Source of the DNA: Roseibium denhamense
Lineage (GTDB): Bacteria > Pseudomonadota > Alphaproteobacteria > Rhizobiales > Stappiaceae
Direction: 5' to 3'
DNA: 64,000 bases
Assembly: GCF_009711415.1 (NCBI RefSeq)
Contig: NZ_SMLZ01000107.1
Location: forward strand, 1-64,000
Each line of letters begins with the position of its first letter. Positions within the stretch are counted from its first letter, which is position 1. Positions 26,825-34,963 of this stretch are shown in pieces. Under the pieces are notes generated by a model. That model was given only the letters and a program-made list of their open reading frames with translations. It was not told the origin of the DNA and did not search any database. Both the position numbers and the translations under genes were made by a program.

Positions 26825-26895
26825 ATGAACGGCGTTCAAAAAAAACTTGAACATTGTTCATTGTGTTGCTAGAACCATCTTGTGAACATTGTTCA
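26825..26895. promoter_or_regulatory. TetR operators between tetR and pspA-like gene
   Basis: TGAACATTGTTCA, a perfect palindrome around a central T, occurs at 26848-26860 and again at 26883-26895, with starts 35 bp apart. A third, weaker dyad TGAACGGCGTTCA is at 26825-26837 and overlaps the tetR start. The downstream copy ends 17 bp before the pspA-like ATG. Both divergent promoters could thus be shut by one repressor. Confidence 0.85.
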
Positions 26896-26912
26896 TATCA
26901 ATGGAGGGCCTA

Positions 26913-27602
26913 ATGTTCAAGTTGATTACGACGCTCCTTCGGGGGCGGACATATGATGCCGCAGAGGCGTTTGTAGATACCAACACAATTTCCATTCTGC
27001 GCCAGCAATTGCGGGATGCAGCTGACGGTCTGACCTCGGCAAAAAAGTCGGTCGCAATCGTTATGGCTTATGCCGCACGTGAAAAAAAACGAGAAGAAGA
27101 GCAGGCCGAACAATTGGCGGATCTGGAGGCACGCGCAATGGAGGCCATCCGGCTAGGCCGTGAAGATCTTGCCTCGGAAGCGGCGGCCGTGATTGCGGAT
27201 CTTGAAAAAGAACACGCGGCGACAAAAAAGGCGCTAGGGCACTACCAAGCACAAGCCGCAAAACTGCGCGACCAAGTCGCGTTGTCTGAGCAGCGGCTAC
27301 GCACACTCCAGCGTGGAAAACAGATTGCCGATGCCGCTCAGCAAACGCAAAAACTTCGGGGCTCGGTTCCAAACGGTGTCCTCGCAAGTTTGAGAGATGC
27401 GGAAGAAACGCTGGAAAGACTGCAGGAGCGCCAGTCTCATGCCGAACAGGTTGAGATCGCGATGGTTGATCTGAACGCGACTGCTTCCGCAACACATGTT
27501 GTCGAAAAGCTTGCAGGGGCAGGGTGCGGAAGGTCTGTGACCACAAATGCTTCACGTGTCTTGCGGAGACTGCAAGCAAGAGCAGAAGAGCAATCCTCCT
27601 AA
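26913..27602 (+). CDS. PspA/IM30 family membrane-associated protein
   Basis: The 229 residues begin MFKLITTLLRGRTYDAAEAF, an amphipathic helix that in the PspA/IM30/Vipp1 family binds membranes. Long coiled coils (about 30-175) follow, rich in Ala, Glu, Gln and Arg (KKREEEQAEQLADLEARAME), then a C-terminal helical part. PspA proteins polymerise on and mend damaged inner membranes. The ATG at 26913 follows GGAGGG; a frame from TTG 26889 adds eight residues and would start inside an operator. It differs from E. coli PspA in lying beside a TetR and not pspF/pspBC. It leads an operon with the YiaA-like and probably DUF4105 genes. Confidence 0.8.
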   Translation: MFKLITTLLRGRTYDAAEAFVDTNTISILRQQLRDAADGLTSAKKSVAIVMAYAAREKKREEEQAEQLADLEARAMEAIRLGREDLASEAAAVIADLEKEHAATKKALGHYQAQAAKLRDQVALSEQRLRTLQRGKQIADAAQQTQKLRGSVPNGVLASLRDAEETLERLQERQSHAEQVEIAMVDLNATASATHVVEKLAGAGCGRSVTTNASRVLRRLQARAEEQSS

Positions 27603-27683
27603 ACTCATCAGAGTCCCAATTCTTATTTTTTATACTATCAATCTACACGAAAATTGGGACATATCTCACAAGGGGAATTTCAA

Positions 27684-27953
27684 ATGTCAAACTTCACATC
27701 AAAACCCTCCAACGCTTGGAACCTTTTCACATACTTCAATTTTGCTGTCGCTGCGTTGATGATGGCAGGTGGTATCTGGTCGCTTGAGGCCAGCTTTTCG
27801 GCAAAAGGCTACTATGCAATGGCAGCCCTGATGCTGGTCTATTCTACGGCTTCGATCACCAAAGCGGTGCGCGACCAGGAAGAAAACAACCGTATTTACA
27901 ATAAAATCGAGGATGCAAAGACCGAACGGTTGCTGGCTGAAGTATCGGCCTAG
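27684..27953 (+). CDS. YiaA/YiaB-type small inner membrane protein
   Basis: This 89-residue protein has two membrane helices (about 15-35 and 42-60) and a charged C-terminal helix (DQEENNRIYNKIEDAKTERL). The NAWNLFTYFNFAVAALMMAG and YYAMAALMLVYSTASITKAV segments fit the YiaAB two-helix domain. AGGGGAAT precedes the ATG at 27684. It follows the PspA-like gene by 81 bp. The function of the family is unknown; the context suggests a membrane partner of the PspA-like protein. Confidence 0.75.
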   Translation: MSNFTSKPSNAWNLFTYFNFAVAALMMAGGIWSLEASFSAKGYYAMAALMLVYSTASITKAVRDQEENNRIYNKIEDAKTERLLAEVSA

Positions 27954-28024
27954 GATCCCGCCTAGGCGCGCTGTATTTTCGACCGCCGTCCCGACGCAAG
28001 TGCCCAAAACAGGCACTCATTAGC

Positions 28025-28054
28025 AAATTGGCAGCGTTTCGGCGCTGCCAATTT
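28025..28054. terminator. Perfect 12-bp hairpin between yiaA-like and DUF4105 genes
   Basis: AAATTGGCAGCG (28025-28036) pairs perfectly with 28043-28054, leaving a six-base TTTCGG loop. Only TTT follows on the plus strand. It may be a terminator or attenuator that lowers expression of the DUF4105 gene, whose start is 26 bp downstream. Confidence 0.65.
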
Positions 28055-28080
28055 CCGGCACACTTTTCGAGGACCAGACC

Positions 28081-29061
28081 GTGTTTCAACTTACAAACAA
28101 TTTCAAGCATATAGCATTTGCAGCCGTGGTCATTTTGGGCGCTCTTTGGAGCATCACCGCGACGCGATTTCACCTTTCAGACACTGCTTGGTATTTTGCG
28201 GTCACAGTGATTTTAGTGGCGTCAGGTGGCCTGACTTGGTTGCGGCTCCGCGCGCGCGCACCGTCCTTGCTGGGCATAGCGCTCTGCGCTACTGGAGTTT
28301 TCGCTTGGTATCAAACCATCACCCCGGAACAGAACAAGGCTTGGGCTGTTGATGTTTCAAGGGGCGTAACGGCGATCGTAAAAGCAAATACGGTCCGTTT
28401 GAGAAACATTCGCGACTTCGAATGGCAAACTTCAAACACTGCGACGCACAGATGGTTCAGCGGAACCTATGATCTGACACGCTTGAAAAGTGTAGATGTG
28501 ATCACTTCGGTTTGGGACAATCCAGACATCGCCCATCTGATGGTCAGTTTCGGTTTCTACGACGGTGAAAATGTCGTGTTTTCAGTTGAAACGCGCAGAG
28601 AAGCCCATGAGGCTTTCAATACGGTAGGCGGATTTTTTAGGCAGTTTGAACTGGTCCTTATTGCCGCTACGGAGCGCGATATCTTGAAGCTCCGAACCGA
28701 CATACGGCAGGAACGTGTTCGCATGGATCCGGTGGCGCTGTCACACGCTCAGATGAAGGACTTGTTTTTGTCCTATGTCCGGCTCGCACAAGACCTGTCT
28801 GATGCTCCTTCATTCTACAACACCTTGACCGCGAACTGCACCACTGTCGTGTTCAATCTGGCTAACAGTTTGTGGCCAGAAATGCCTCTTGATTGGCGAG
28901 TAATCCTGTCCGGGCATGTACCGGATTATCTGGACCGGCTGGGTGTTTTGGAGCAAACATATGATGCAAACGATGGTCGGGCTGCAAATTTATTGCCGGA
29001 TTCGTCAAATTTGCCGATTACTGGGCTCAATTACTCTGAGCTCATCAGGTTTGGAAGATGA
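28081..29061 (+). CDS. DUF4105 (Lnb N-terminal-like) membrane protein
   Basis: The 326 residues begin at GTG. Three hydrophobic segments (about 10-85) are followed by a large extracytoplasmic domain of DUF4105 type with the order R-x-F-x-W (IRDFEWQTSN), a YDL strand, VSFGFYDGENVVFSVETRRE and the late ANCTTVVFNLANSLWP block with a conserved-looking Asn-Cys-Thr-Thr. Papain/NlpC-like proteins use such Cys and His residues, but no activity is established for this family as far as I know. It lies 127 bp after the YiaA-like gene on the same strand, past a hairpin. I infer membership of the TetR-controlled group. Confidence 0.7.
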   Translation: MFQLTNNFKHIAFAAVVILGALWSITATRFHLSDTAWYFAVTVILVASGGLTWLRLRARAPSLLGIALCATGVFAWYQTITPEQNKAWAVDVSRGVTAIVKANTVRLRNIRDFEWQTSNTATHRWFSGTYDLTRLKSVDVITSVWDNPDIAHLMVSFGFYDGENVVFSVETRREAHEAFNTVGGFFRQFELVLIAATERDILKLRTDIRQERVRMDPVALSHAQMKDLFLSYVRLAQDLSDAPSFYNTLTANCTTVVFNLANSLWPEMPLDWRVILSGHVPDYLDRLGVLEQTYDANDGRAANLLPDSSNLPITGLNYSELIRFGR

Positions 29062-29181
29062 CTTATTTTGATAAACGTAAGCAGCAGAGGATCACTCGGA
29101 ACCTGGTGTTTTTTCGGAAAGAAGCTCCAATTCCAGCTAATGATTCACCTTTGGGCGTCGACCCTATTCAACGGAGGCTTT

Positions 29182-29517
29182 ATGGAACTGCCAGAATTCA
29201 TCCGGAAATTTCCGGCGCTTGATGTGCCCTTTCCTGAAGACGTAGTGAAGTCCTACGCTGTTCAATCGGACGCCGGGCTCGTTGTGTTTTTTGATTTTGT
29301 ACAGGATATGGTCCTGCCGCCGCATTCCCATCTGGCGCAATGGGGAACCGTGTTGTCCGGCGAAATCGAGTTCACCATTGGTGGTGAAACCAAGACCCTG
29401 ACTTCCGGCGCCATCTACAATATCCCGGCACATGTCGAACATGGCGCCGTCATCAAGGCTGGAACCAAAGTGATTGACGTCTTCGAAGAGCCTTACCGCT
29501 ATCCGTTAAAGGGTTAG
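29182..29517 (+). CDS. Small cupin domain protein
   Basis: This 111-residue single-domain cupin has the metal-site motif PPHSHLAQWGTVLSGEIEF (two His, one Glu) and a second motif around IPAHVEHGAVIKAG. The ATG at 29182 follows ACGGAGG; the frame from 29068 lacks a better site. It could be a small isomerase, an oxygenase or a ligand-binding cupin; nothing in the sequence decides. It lies 120 bp after the DUF4105 gene and converges on the membrane protein at 29528. Confidence 0.8.
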   Translation: MELPEFIRKFPALDVPFPEDVVKSYAVQSDAGLVVFFDFVQDMVLPPHSHLAQWGTVLSGEIEFTIGGETKTLTSGAIYNIPAHVEHGAVIKAGTKVIDVFEEPYRYPLKG

Positions 29518-29527
29518 CTTGTCCGTA

Positions 29528-30073
29528 TCACCAGCCGACAAGCCAGAAATAGCCGCAGTAGAAGAGCGTCCACAGCATCAGCGTGATCAAGAGCTTCGAC
29601 CGCAAGCTGAGCCTGGCGCCAATTAGCCGTGAGATGGCCCCGGCAAGAACGGTGATCGCCAGGAAACGGGGCAGCCGCCCAAATGGGGTGAGCACCAGCA
29701 GTTGCCAAAGGGGAACCGATTGCAGAGCAGTTTCTGCTGCGAAGATCTTATAGGGAACGCCGGAAAACGCACCTGCAAGCATGCCTGGGAAAACCCCGGT
29801 CTCCAGCAACTCCTGAACCCGTTGAACTGTTGCTGCGGAAATCCCTGGAACTTCCAGAAGCACTGCATACGCCATTTCGGAGGAAGCGGACATCCACAGC
29901 CATATGAGTGCGCCGCCGCACACTGCGCCGATGGCAGCGGCAAGGCATCCCCCGAGTGCGCGTCTCCATGACTTTAGCGCCAGGCAGGAGAGCAGCACGT
30001 CCGGGACAATGAAGAACACTGTGGCTTCTGCAAACCCCCATACCAGGCATGCAAATCTACTCCCAAGGCGCAA
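29528..30073 (-). CDS. YqaA-like integral membrane protein
   Basis: This 181-residue protein has four or five hydrophobic segments. The start LVWGFAEATVFFIVPDVLLS resembles the re-entrant helix of the YqaA/DedA group (gene families with lipid-carrier or unknown transport roles). GVPYKIFAAETAL, also typical of that group, lies near residue 105. It overlaps the upstream acyltransferase gene by 17 bp, so it belongs to the phospholipid operon. A role in lipid handling is inferred from that. Confidence 0.65.
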   Translation of the reverse strand: MRLGSRFACLVWGFAEATVFFIVPDVLLSCLALKSWRRALGGCLAAAIGAVCGGALIWLWMSASSEMAYAVLLEVPGISAATVQRVQELLETGVFPGMLAGAFSGVPYKIFAAETALQSVPLWQLLVLTPFGRLPRFLAITVLAGAISRLIGARLSLRSKLLITLMLWTLFYCGYFWLVGW

Positions 30074-30686
30074 AAATCTTTTCCGTTGAAAGCGTGTTGA
30101 AGCTGTCTTTCAAGCGGCTCATGAACTGAGTCCGGTCCCCCTCCCAAGTCACTGGTTCCCCGACGAAAATATCGCAGAAAAAGGGAACCAGAAGGAAAGA
30201 GCCTTTCGGAAGCGCTTTGCCAAGCCCGTGAGTGAAGACCGGAACAACAGGTGCCTCAGGAAAGCGTTCGGCAAGGAAAGAGACGCCTTTTTTGAGGTCG
30301 GTCATTTCTTCGGGCTGGCCGCGCGATCCTTCCGGAAACAGGATCAGAACCTTGCCCTCGCCAAGAGCATCGTAGCACCCTTCCAGCGGGTCCGCTGTTT
30401 TGTCCTTGCGCTGGCGTTCAACTGGAATAATGCCCAGCACATGTTCCGATATCCAGGCTTTCAAAGGCGATGAAAAGAAATAGTCGGCCGCGGCCACCGG
30501 TTTGATGTCCTTCAGTTTTGAAAGGGGCATCAAAGCCATCAAAACCATTGTGTCGAGATGACTGTTGTGGTTGGCAACGATAATGGCCGGACCTTTAGCT
30601 GGCAGCAATTCCTTGCGTCGCACGTTCAGTCCAAGCAGGAACAGCACGCCGGTTTTCACAAAGACATAAAAGACCTTTTGGAGCAT
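30057..30686 (-). CDS. PlsC-type 1-acylglycerol-3-phosphate acyltransferase
   Basis: This 209-residue protein transfers acyl chains to lysophosphatidic acid or a similar lipid at the inner membrane. Motif I (NHNSHLDTMVL, the catalytic H-x4-D) and motif III (FPEGSRGQPEE) are present. A short hydrophobic N-terminus precedes motif I. It follows the CdsA-like gene by 12 bp and overlaps the YqaA-like gene. The housekeeping PlsC is probably elsewhere; this copy sits with accessory phospholipid enzymes. Confidence 0.85.
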   Translation of the reverse strand: MLQKVFYVFVKTGVLFLLGLNVRRKELLPAKGPAIIVANHNSHLDTMVLMALMPLSKLKDIKPVAAADYFFSSPLKAWISEHVLGIIPVERQRKDKTADPLEGCYDALGEGKVLILFPEGSRGQPEEMTDLKKGVSFLAERFPEAPVVPVFTHGLGKALPKGSFLLVPFFCDIFVGEPVTWEGDRTQFMSRLKDSFNTLSTEKIFAPWE

Positions 30687-30698
30687 GAGGCACCTGGC

Positions 30699-31625
30699 TC
30701 AGTAATAAAAATACCGGGTGAAATGGAAAAACAGCGGCGCGGTGAAGGTGAGGCTGTCAATCCGGTCGAGAATGCCGCCATGGCCCGGGATCAGGCTGCC
30801 GGTGTCCTTGACACCAAGATCGCGTTTAAGCGCTGAGACCGTGACATCACCTATAAAGCCAGCGACCGGAATGAGCACCCCGGCTGCGGCTGCGTGAACC
30901 AGGCCGAAGGGCGTTACCAGCGGTGCTGTGATGAGTGCGAGGATGAATGTGGTGACAACCCCGCCAAGAAACCCTTCCCAGGTCTTGTTCGGACTGACAC
31001 CTGGAATGATCTTCCGTTTTCCGAAGAGCTTGCCCCAGGTGTATTGCGCCACGTCATTGAATTGGGTCAGGAAAATCAGAAACAGCAAGAGCCCGGCGCC
31101 GCCGGATGCATTGCCGGATGTTGCGGGAAGGATCAGCAGGAATGCGGCGTGGCTTATGGAAAACACGCAGAGCATGAGCCCCCAATTCAGGGTTCCGACA
31201 GCTCTCAAAAAACCGTCTGTCTGCTGGGACAACAGGCTTGCGAAGGGCAGAAACAAGAACATGTAGACCGGGATGAACACGGCGAACATCCCGTAGTAGC
31301 TGTCATAGACCCAGAAATATTGCACCGGGATTGCAAGATACGCCCAGAAGAGCACCCGCCGGTCTGTCCTGCGGGTCGGGATCATGGAGAAGTATTCTTT
31401 GAGCGCCAGGAAGCTGATGATGGCGAAAACGATGATCGAAATTGTGTTTGAGACCAGAAACGCGGCGGTGAAGATCGCTACCATCACCCACCAGCTTTGT
31501 GTGCGCTGAACCAGCTCGCTCATGTCCTTGTCAGACCGCCTGGAGATCCAGTACACAATCGCGCTGGCAACGGCCAACACCCCCCAAATGCCGGCTATGG
31601 TCCAGTGAAACGTGGTCATGGTCAT
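30699..31625 (-). CDS. CdsA-like phosphatidate cytidylyltransferase (YnbB type)
   Basis: The 308 residues have about eight membrane helices and the CdsA signature SALKRDLGVKDTGSLIPGHG followed by GILDRIDSLTFTAPLFFHF. The overall sequence resembles E. coli YnbB (SFLALKEY, VSPNKTWEG, ALKRDLGVKD) as I recall it. CdsA makes CDP-diacylglycerol from phosphatidate and CTP. YnbB-type enzymes are paralogues whose role is not settled. Its start overlaps the CDP-alcohol phosphatidyltransferase stop by four bases. Two ATGs (31625 and 31619) are possible starts. Confidence 0.88.
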   Translation of the reverse strand: MTMTTFHWTIAGIWGVLAVASAIVYWISRRSDKDMSELVQRTQSWWVMVAIFTAAFLVSNTISIIVFAIISFLALKEYFSMIPTRRTDRRVLFWAYLAIPVQYFWVYDSYYGMFAVFIPVYMFLFLPFASLLSQQTDGFLRAVGTLNWGLMLCVFSISHAAFLLILPATSGNASGGAGLLLFLIFLTQFNDVAQYTWGKLFGKRKIIPGVSPNKTWEGFLGGVVTTFILALITAPLVTPFGLVHAAAAGVLIPVAGFIGDVTVSALKRDLGVKDTGSLIPGHGGILDRIDSLTFTAPLFFHFTRYFYY

Positions 31626-32233
31626 GTCCGTTCGATCTCCTTCAAGGCACCGCGCGCCCGGTTCAAGATCGTCACGGCGGCTAAGAGCAGGGCGATCGAA
31701 AAGATGACAGTGAAAAGAACCGCAGTGCTGACACCAGCTGCGATCAACAGACCACAGAGGCCGAACAGCACAGCCCGGTCACTCTTCCCGAAAGGCCCGT
31801 CGTAACGGCGGCTGGCGCCGATCTGGACGCTGATGACGCCGGTCATTTCTCCGATGATGGCCAGAACGACAACACCCACGATCAGTTCACCGGCGATAAA
31901 TGGCACGACGGCAAAGGGCAGATAAAGCGCAGCATCGGAAAGGACATCGCCGAGTTCATTCAGGATGGCGCCGAGATCCGATTTCTGGTCGTGTTCGCGG
32001 GCGAGCATGCCGTCTATGGCATTCAGCCCCATCCGTATTAACAGGATTACGGGCAACAGGACGAGCGGCCAAAAGGCGCCCGGAAACACCCAGAGTGCCA
32101 AACCTCCTGCAACGGACAACGCGAGGGCCACCAGCGTTACCTGGTTTGCCGTCACACCAGCCGAGGCAAGATTTTTACAGATTGGACGCAGGAGATCCTG
32201 AAATCGGGACTTGAGCTGATAAATGGTGGGCAT
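31622..32233 (-). CDS. CDP-alcohol phosphatidyltransferase (YnbA type)
   Basis: This 203-residue, six-helix membrane enzyme should couple a CDP-activated lipid to an alcohol or phosphate headgroup. The motif region is DGMLAREHDQKSDLGAILNE followed by LGDVLSD. Read against D-G-x2-A-R-x8-G-x3-D-x3-D, the Asp after G-x3 is Asn, and the next Asps follow in register. As I recall it, E. coli YnbA shares this Asn and much of the rest (DGMLARE, GDV.SD.ALYLPF, GPFGKSDRA). It is the first gene of the minus-strand set with CdsA-like, PlsC-like and YqaA-like genes. The headgroup is unknown. Confidence 0.88.
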   Translation of the reverse strand: MPTIYQLKSRFQDLLRPICKNLASAGVTANQVTLVALALSVAGGLALWVFPGAFWPLVLLPVILLIRMGLNAIDGMLAREHDQKSDLGAILNELGDVLSDAALYLPFAVVPFIAGELIVGVVVLAIIGEMTGVISVQIGASRRYDGPFGKSDRAVLFGLCGLLIAAGVSTAVLFTVIFSIALLLAAVTILNRARGALKEIERT

Positions 32234-32429
32234 GATTATCCGGAAATAGAAACAATGCGGGGCGACTATAACCTTGGCAGAGGTAATGGCACGGCCTCAC
32301 TCAGTTCAATACCGACAAAGATCCTCCGCAAGTGTGTTTGCTAAAGCCTTTGGAATGGGGTGCGCTGGTTGTCGCACCTCGGCCAAAGCTGCATAATATA
32401 GCGACACAGCGCCTGCCTTTTGAGGATGC

Positions 32430-33446
32430 ATGTTTGAAAAAAAGTTCCTGGTGGTTTTCGTTGCGATCCTGTTGCTGATCTTCATCGGTAACGAAATCAG
32501 TCGCCATTTTTTTGCCTATACGTCCGATGCTTACATCACGTCGGATTACGCCAGTATGTCTCCGTCCGTCGCTGGAACGCTTGCCGAACTGCATGTCACG
32601 AACGATACCGAAGTTCGTAAAGGCGATCCGCTTTTTACGTTGGATCAAACTCCTTACAGACTGGCAGCAGAATCGGCTGCGGCCAATGTCGCCGTTTCCG
32701 AACAAGCGCTGCAGGTGGCCAAGGATGGCGTCGAAGAAGCCAAGACAAATGTAACTGCCACAAAAGCCATCTTGGATGATGCGGAGGCCACTCAACGCCG
32801 GCTCTCAACCTTGCAGGAGAGCGGTGTCGTGACCGAGCAGCGGCTTGATGATGCGACCCGGGATTTGGCGGAGGCGCAGGCAAATTATGAACGCGCTCTT
32901 GCCGCGCGGACCGGGGCTCAGGACCAGTTGAAGCAAAAAGCGGCTGAGCTGCGCCAGGCGAAGGCTGAGAAGGCTGTAGCAGACTACAATCTGGACCAAA
33001 CGGTCGTCAGGGCCCCCTTCGACGGGCAGGTTGTCCCCTTCAACACAAAAACTGGACAATACTTGGATGCCGGAGATGTCGTCCTGATTTTGGTGTCTCG
33101 GACAGGGTACCGGATCGTTGCCAACGTGCACGAGCAGCATGTTCAGTTCATAAAGCCCGGTCAACCTGTCTATTACATGGTCTCTACGGCGCCATGGGTG
33201 TTTTTCAAGGGCTCCGTGCGCGGCATTTCAAAGGGAATCGCGCGCTCAACGCTGGAAACCCAGGCGCTGCCTTATGTGGATCCAGAAACCGATTGGATCC
33301 GCTTGTCTCAACGCTTTCCGGTAGAAATCAACTTGTCCGTCCATCCGGATGATAGACAGGCGTTCATGGGCGCGGATGCAAGGGTTCTGATTTTGAATAC
33401 GGACCGGCCGCGGCCAACCGGATCACCGGACGAAAGCGGGCGATGA
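32430..33446 (+). CDS. HlyD-family membrane fusion protein
   Basis: The 338 residues hold an N-terminal membrane anchor (FLVVFVAILLLIFIG), the biotinyl-lipoyl half-motif SPSVAGTLAELHVTNDTEVR, a coiled-coil hairpin (about 85-195), the second half-motif VRAPFDGQVVPFNTKTGQYL and a beta-barrel. Such adaptors link an inner-membrane pump to an outer channel. The partner is the FUSC protein with a four-base overlap, the arrangement of aromatic-acid efflux AaeA-AaeB. GAGG precedes the ATG. A divergent 196-bp gap separates it from the YnbA-type gene. Confidence 0.9.
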   Translation: MFEKKFLVVFVAILLLIFIGNEISRHFFAYTSDAYITSDYASMSPSVAGTLAELHVTNDTEVRKGDPLFTLDQTPYRLAAESAAANVAVSEQALQVAKDGVEEAKTNVTATKAILDDAEATQRRLSTLQESGVVTEQRLDDATRDLAEAQANYERALAARTGAQDQLKQKAAELRQAKAEKAVADYNLDQTVVRAPFDGQVVPFNTKTGQYLDAGDVVLILVSRTGYRIVANVHEQHVQFIKPGQPVYYMVSTAPWVFFKGSVRGISKGIARSTLETQALPYVDPETDWIRLSQRFPVEINLSVHPDDRQAFMGADARVLILNTDRPRPTGSPDESGR

Positions 33447-34468
33447 CCGCGAATGAACTCCTCAGGCTCCGCACCGCGCTGGCCTGTTGGTGCGCTGTTC
33501 TTCTGGCGTTGTTTCTCAACTTGGACAATCCGTGGTGGGCGGCGATCAGTGCGTTCATCGTTTCCGGGGCTGATCGAAAAACAGTTGTTTCCAAAGGTGC
33601 CCTTCGGGTTATCGGCACCGTCATTGGATGCGCTGCTGCGTTCTATGCGGCTACGTTTTTCACCGGACAATATCTGACCCTATCGGTTCTTATTATCGGC
33701 TCAATCGTATTCGGGATCTACAAACGCTATACGAGCCCGTATTCTTATGCGTGGACCTTGGCTTGCGTGACCGGTACGCTGGTGTTGTTTATATCTCTTC
33801 AAAACCCGGGCGAAACGCGGGCCTTTGCTATTGACCGGTGTCTGGAAATCTCCGTCGGTGTTCTGGCAGCCATGCTGGTCGAATTGCTGCTAAACCCAAG
33901 ACCGATTTCGGGGGAGCAAGATACAATACCAGCAGATGCCGAGACGCGCCGCCATGCCATGGAGGCTGCAGTCTTTGCCGGCATTATCATGGTGACGATC
34001 CTTTTGCTGGATCGGTATTTCGACCTGCCGTCCCCAATTCAAATCGCTGTAACCGCCACGGTGATGATCCCGCTTCAGATCGGATATGGGCCGAAGAAAG
34101 CTTTTGACCGCTTGTCCGGTTGCCTCATCGGAGGTTCGACTGGGCTCGTGATCGTTGTCTTCCTGCCGCCCAACCTCTTGGTTTGGTCGTTGTTCCTAAT
34201 CGTTGGGATTTTTGTATTTTCGCGCACCCATTTTTCCGGCCAAAGCAACGCTTATGTCGGAACCCAGGCTGTTTTGGCATACCTGATGACGATGGTAACG
34301 GGCAGCGGCCCGCCGACAACCGTTGAACCTGTTCTGGATCGATTGGCGGGGATCTTTATAGGTGTGGTTATCCTGGTCATCGGAAATCTGCTTGCAGCGG
34401 AGCTTCGATTTGGCCGTTCTGCGCAAGGGGCATCAAGTTCGGAAGAGACGCTTAAAGCGTCCGCATGA
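33443..34468 (+). CDS. FUSC family (AaeB-like) efflux membrane protein
   Basis: This 341-residue protein has two blocks of hydrophobic helices, starting LRTALACWCAVLLALFLNLD and NPWWAAISAFIVSG, the FUSC signature. It lacks the long soluble regions of full AaeB (~650 residues), so it is a short, half-size form; it may pair as a dimer. It overlaps the HlyD-type gene by four bases. Substrates are likely aromatic acids or similar toxic compounds, by analogy with AaeAB. Confidence 0.85.
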   Translation: MTANELLRLRTALACWCAVLLALFLNLDNPWWAAISAFIVSGADRKTVVSKGALRVIGTVIGCAAAFYAATFFTGQYLTLSVLIIGSIVFGIYKRYTSPYSYAWTLACVTGTLVLFISLQNPGETRAFAIDRCLEISVGVLAAMLVELLLNPRPISGEQDTIPADAETRRHAMEAAVFAGIIMVTILLLDRYFDLPSPIQIAVTATVMIPLQIGYGPKKAFDRLSGCLIGGSTGLVIVVFLPPNLLVWSLFLIVGIFVFSRTHFSGQSNAYVGTQAVLAYLMTMVTGSGPPTTVEPVLDRLAGIFIGVVILVIGNLLAAELRFGRSAQGASSSEETLKASA

Positions 34469-34529
34469 TGCGGGCCGGTGAGGGCTGGCCAAAATGGAAT
34501 GGGGGCCTGCGCCAAAATTACACTACGTT

Positions 34530-34961
34530 TTATTCGGCGGGCACGCTTTTACAGTTTTTCTCACGCTTGGCGCGGTGCCGTTTCTGCCACATGAGAAACC
34601 CCTTATAAAAGACGCCTGCTGCCTGCCGGATGACAGGGGTCTTGAACAACCATGCGAAGTGCCGGAACCCTGGAAGGTTCCGCCAGATTGCAGCGAAGGC
34701 ATCAACCCCGATAACCCAGGTGCCGTCCTCTGTCAGAACATGGAAGATCCCCAGAAGATCTTCCCGGCTCTTGCCGTTTGGCAGTTCAGCGTCAGACAGC
34801 GAGCCGATATCGACCCAGGTGACAGTCCCGGCTTTGTCGATGCGGCGGTAATAGGCGACCTCCATCACGCAGACCGGGCAGCCTCCGTCAAAGAATACTG
34901 TCAACTGACGAGAGCCGCTCGTACCGGCTGAAGGGGAGATCGGGACATTCGCACCGTGCAT
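34530..34961 (-). CDS. DCC-type thiol-disulfide oxidoreductase (DUF393)
   Basis: The 143 residues have the family start FFDGGCPVCVMEVAYYRRID with a C28-P-V-C31 pair, the G-V-D-A-F-A-A-I-W-R segment and a C-terminal basic hydrophobic stretch. The family is a compact thioredoxin-like group. It starts two bases after the glutathione peroxidase stop, so both are co-transcribed, probably for thiol redox balance. Confidence 0.85.
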   Translation of the reverse strand: MHGANVPISPSAGTSGSRQLTVFFDGGCPVCVMEVAYYRRIDKAGTVTWVDIGSLSDAELPNGKSREDLLGIFHVLTEDGTWVIGVDAFAAIWRNLPGFRHFAWLFKTPVIRQAAGVFYKGFLMWQKRHRAKREKNCKSVPAE

Positions 34962-34963
34962 AA

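Noticed and set aside
29058-29222. 54-codon frame starting in the DUF4105 stop (ATGA overlap) and running into the cupin gene.
   Set aside because: It overlaps the cupin start by 41 bases in another frame, has no recognisable domain and only an adjacent GGAAG; coupling is possible but not supported enough.
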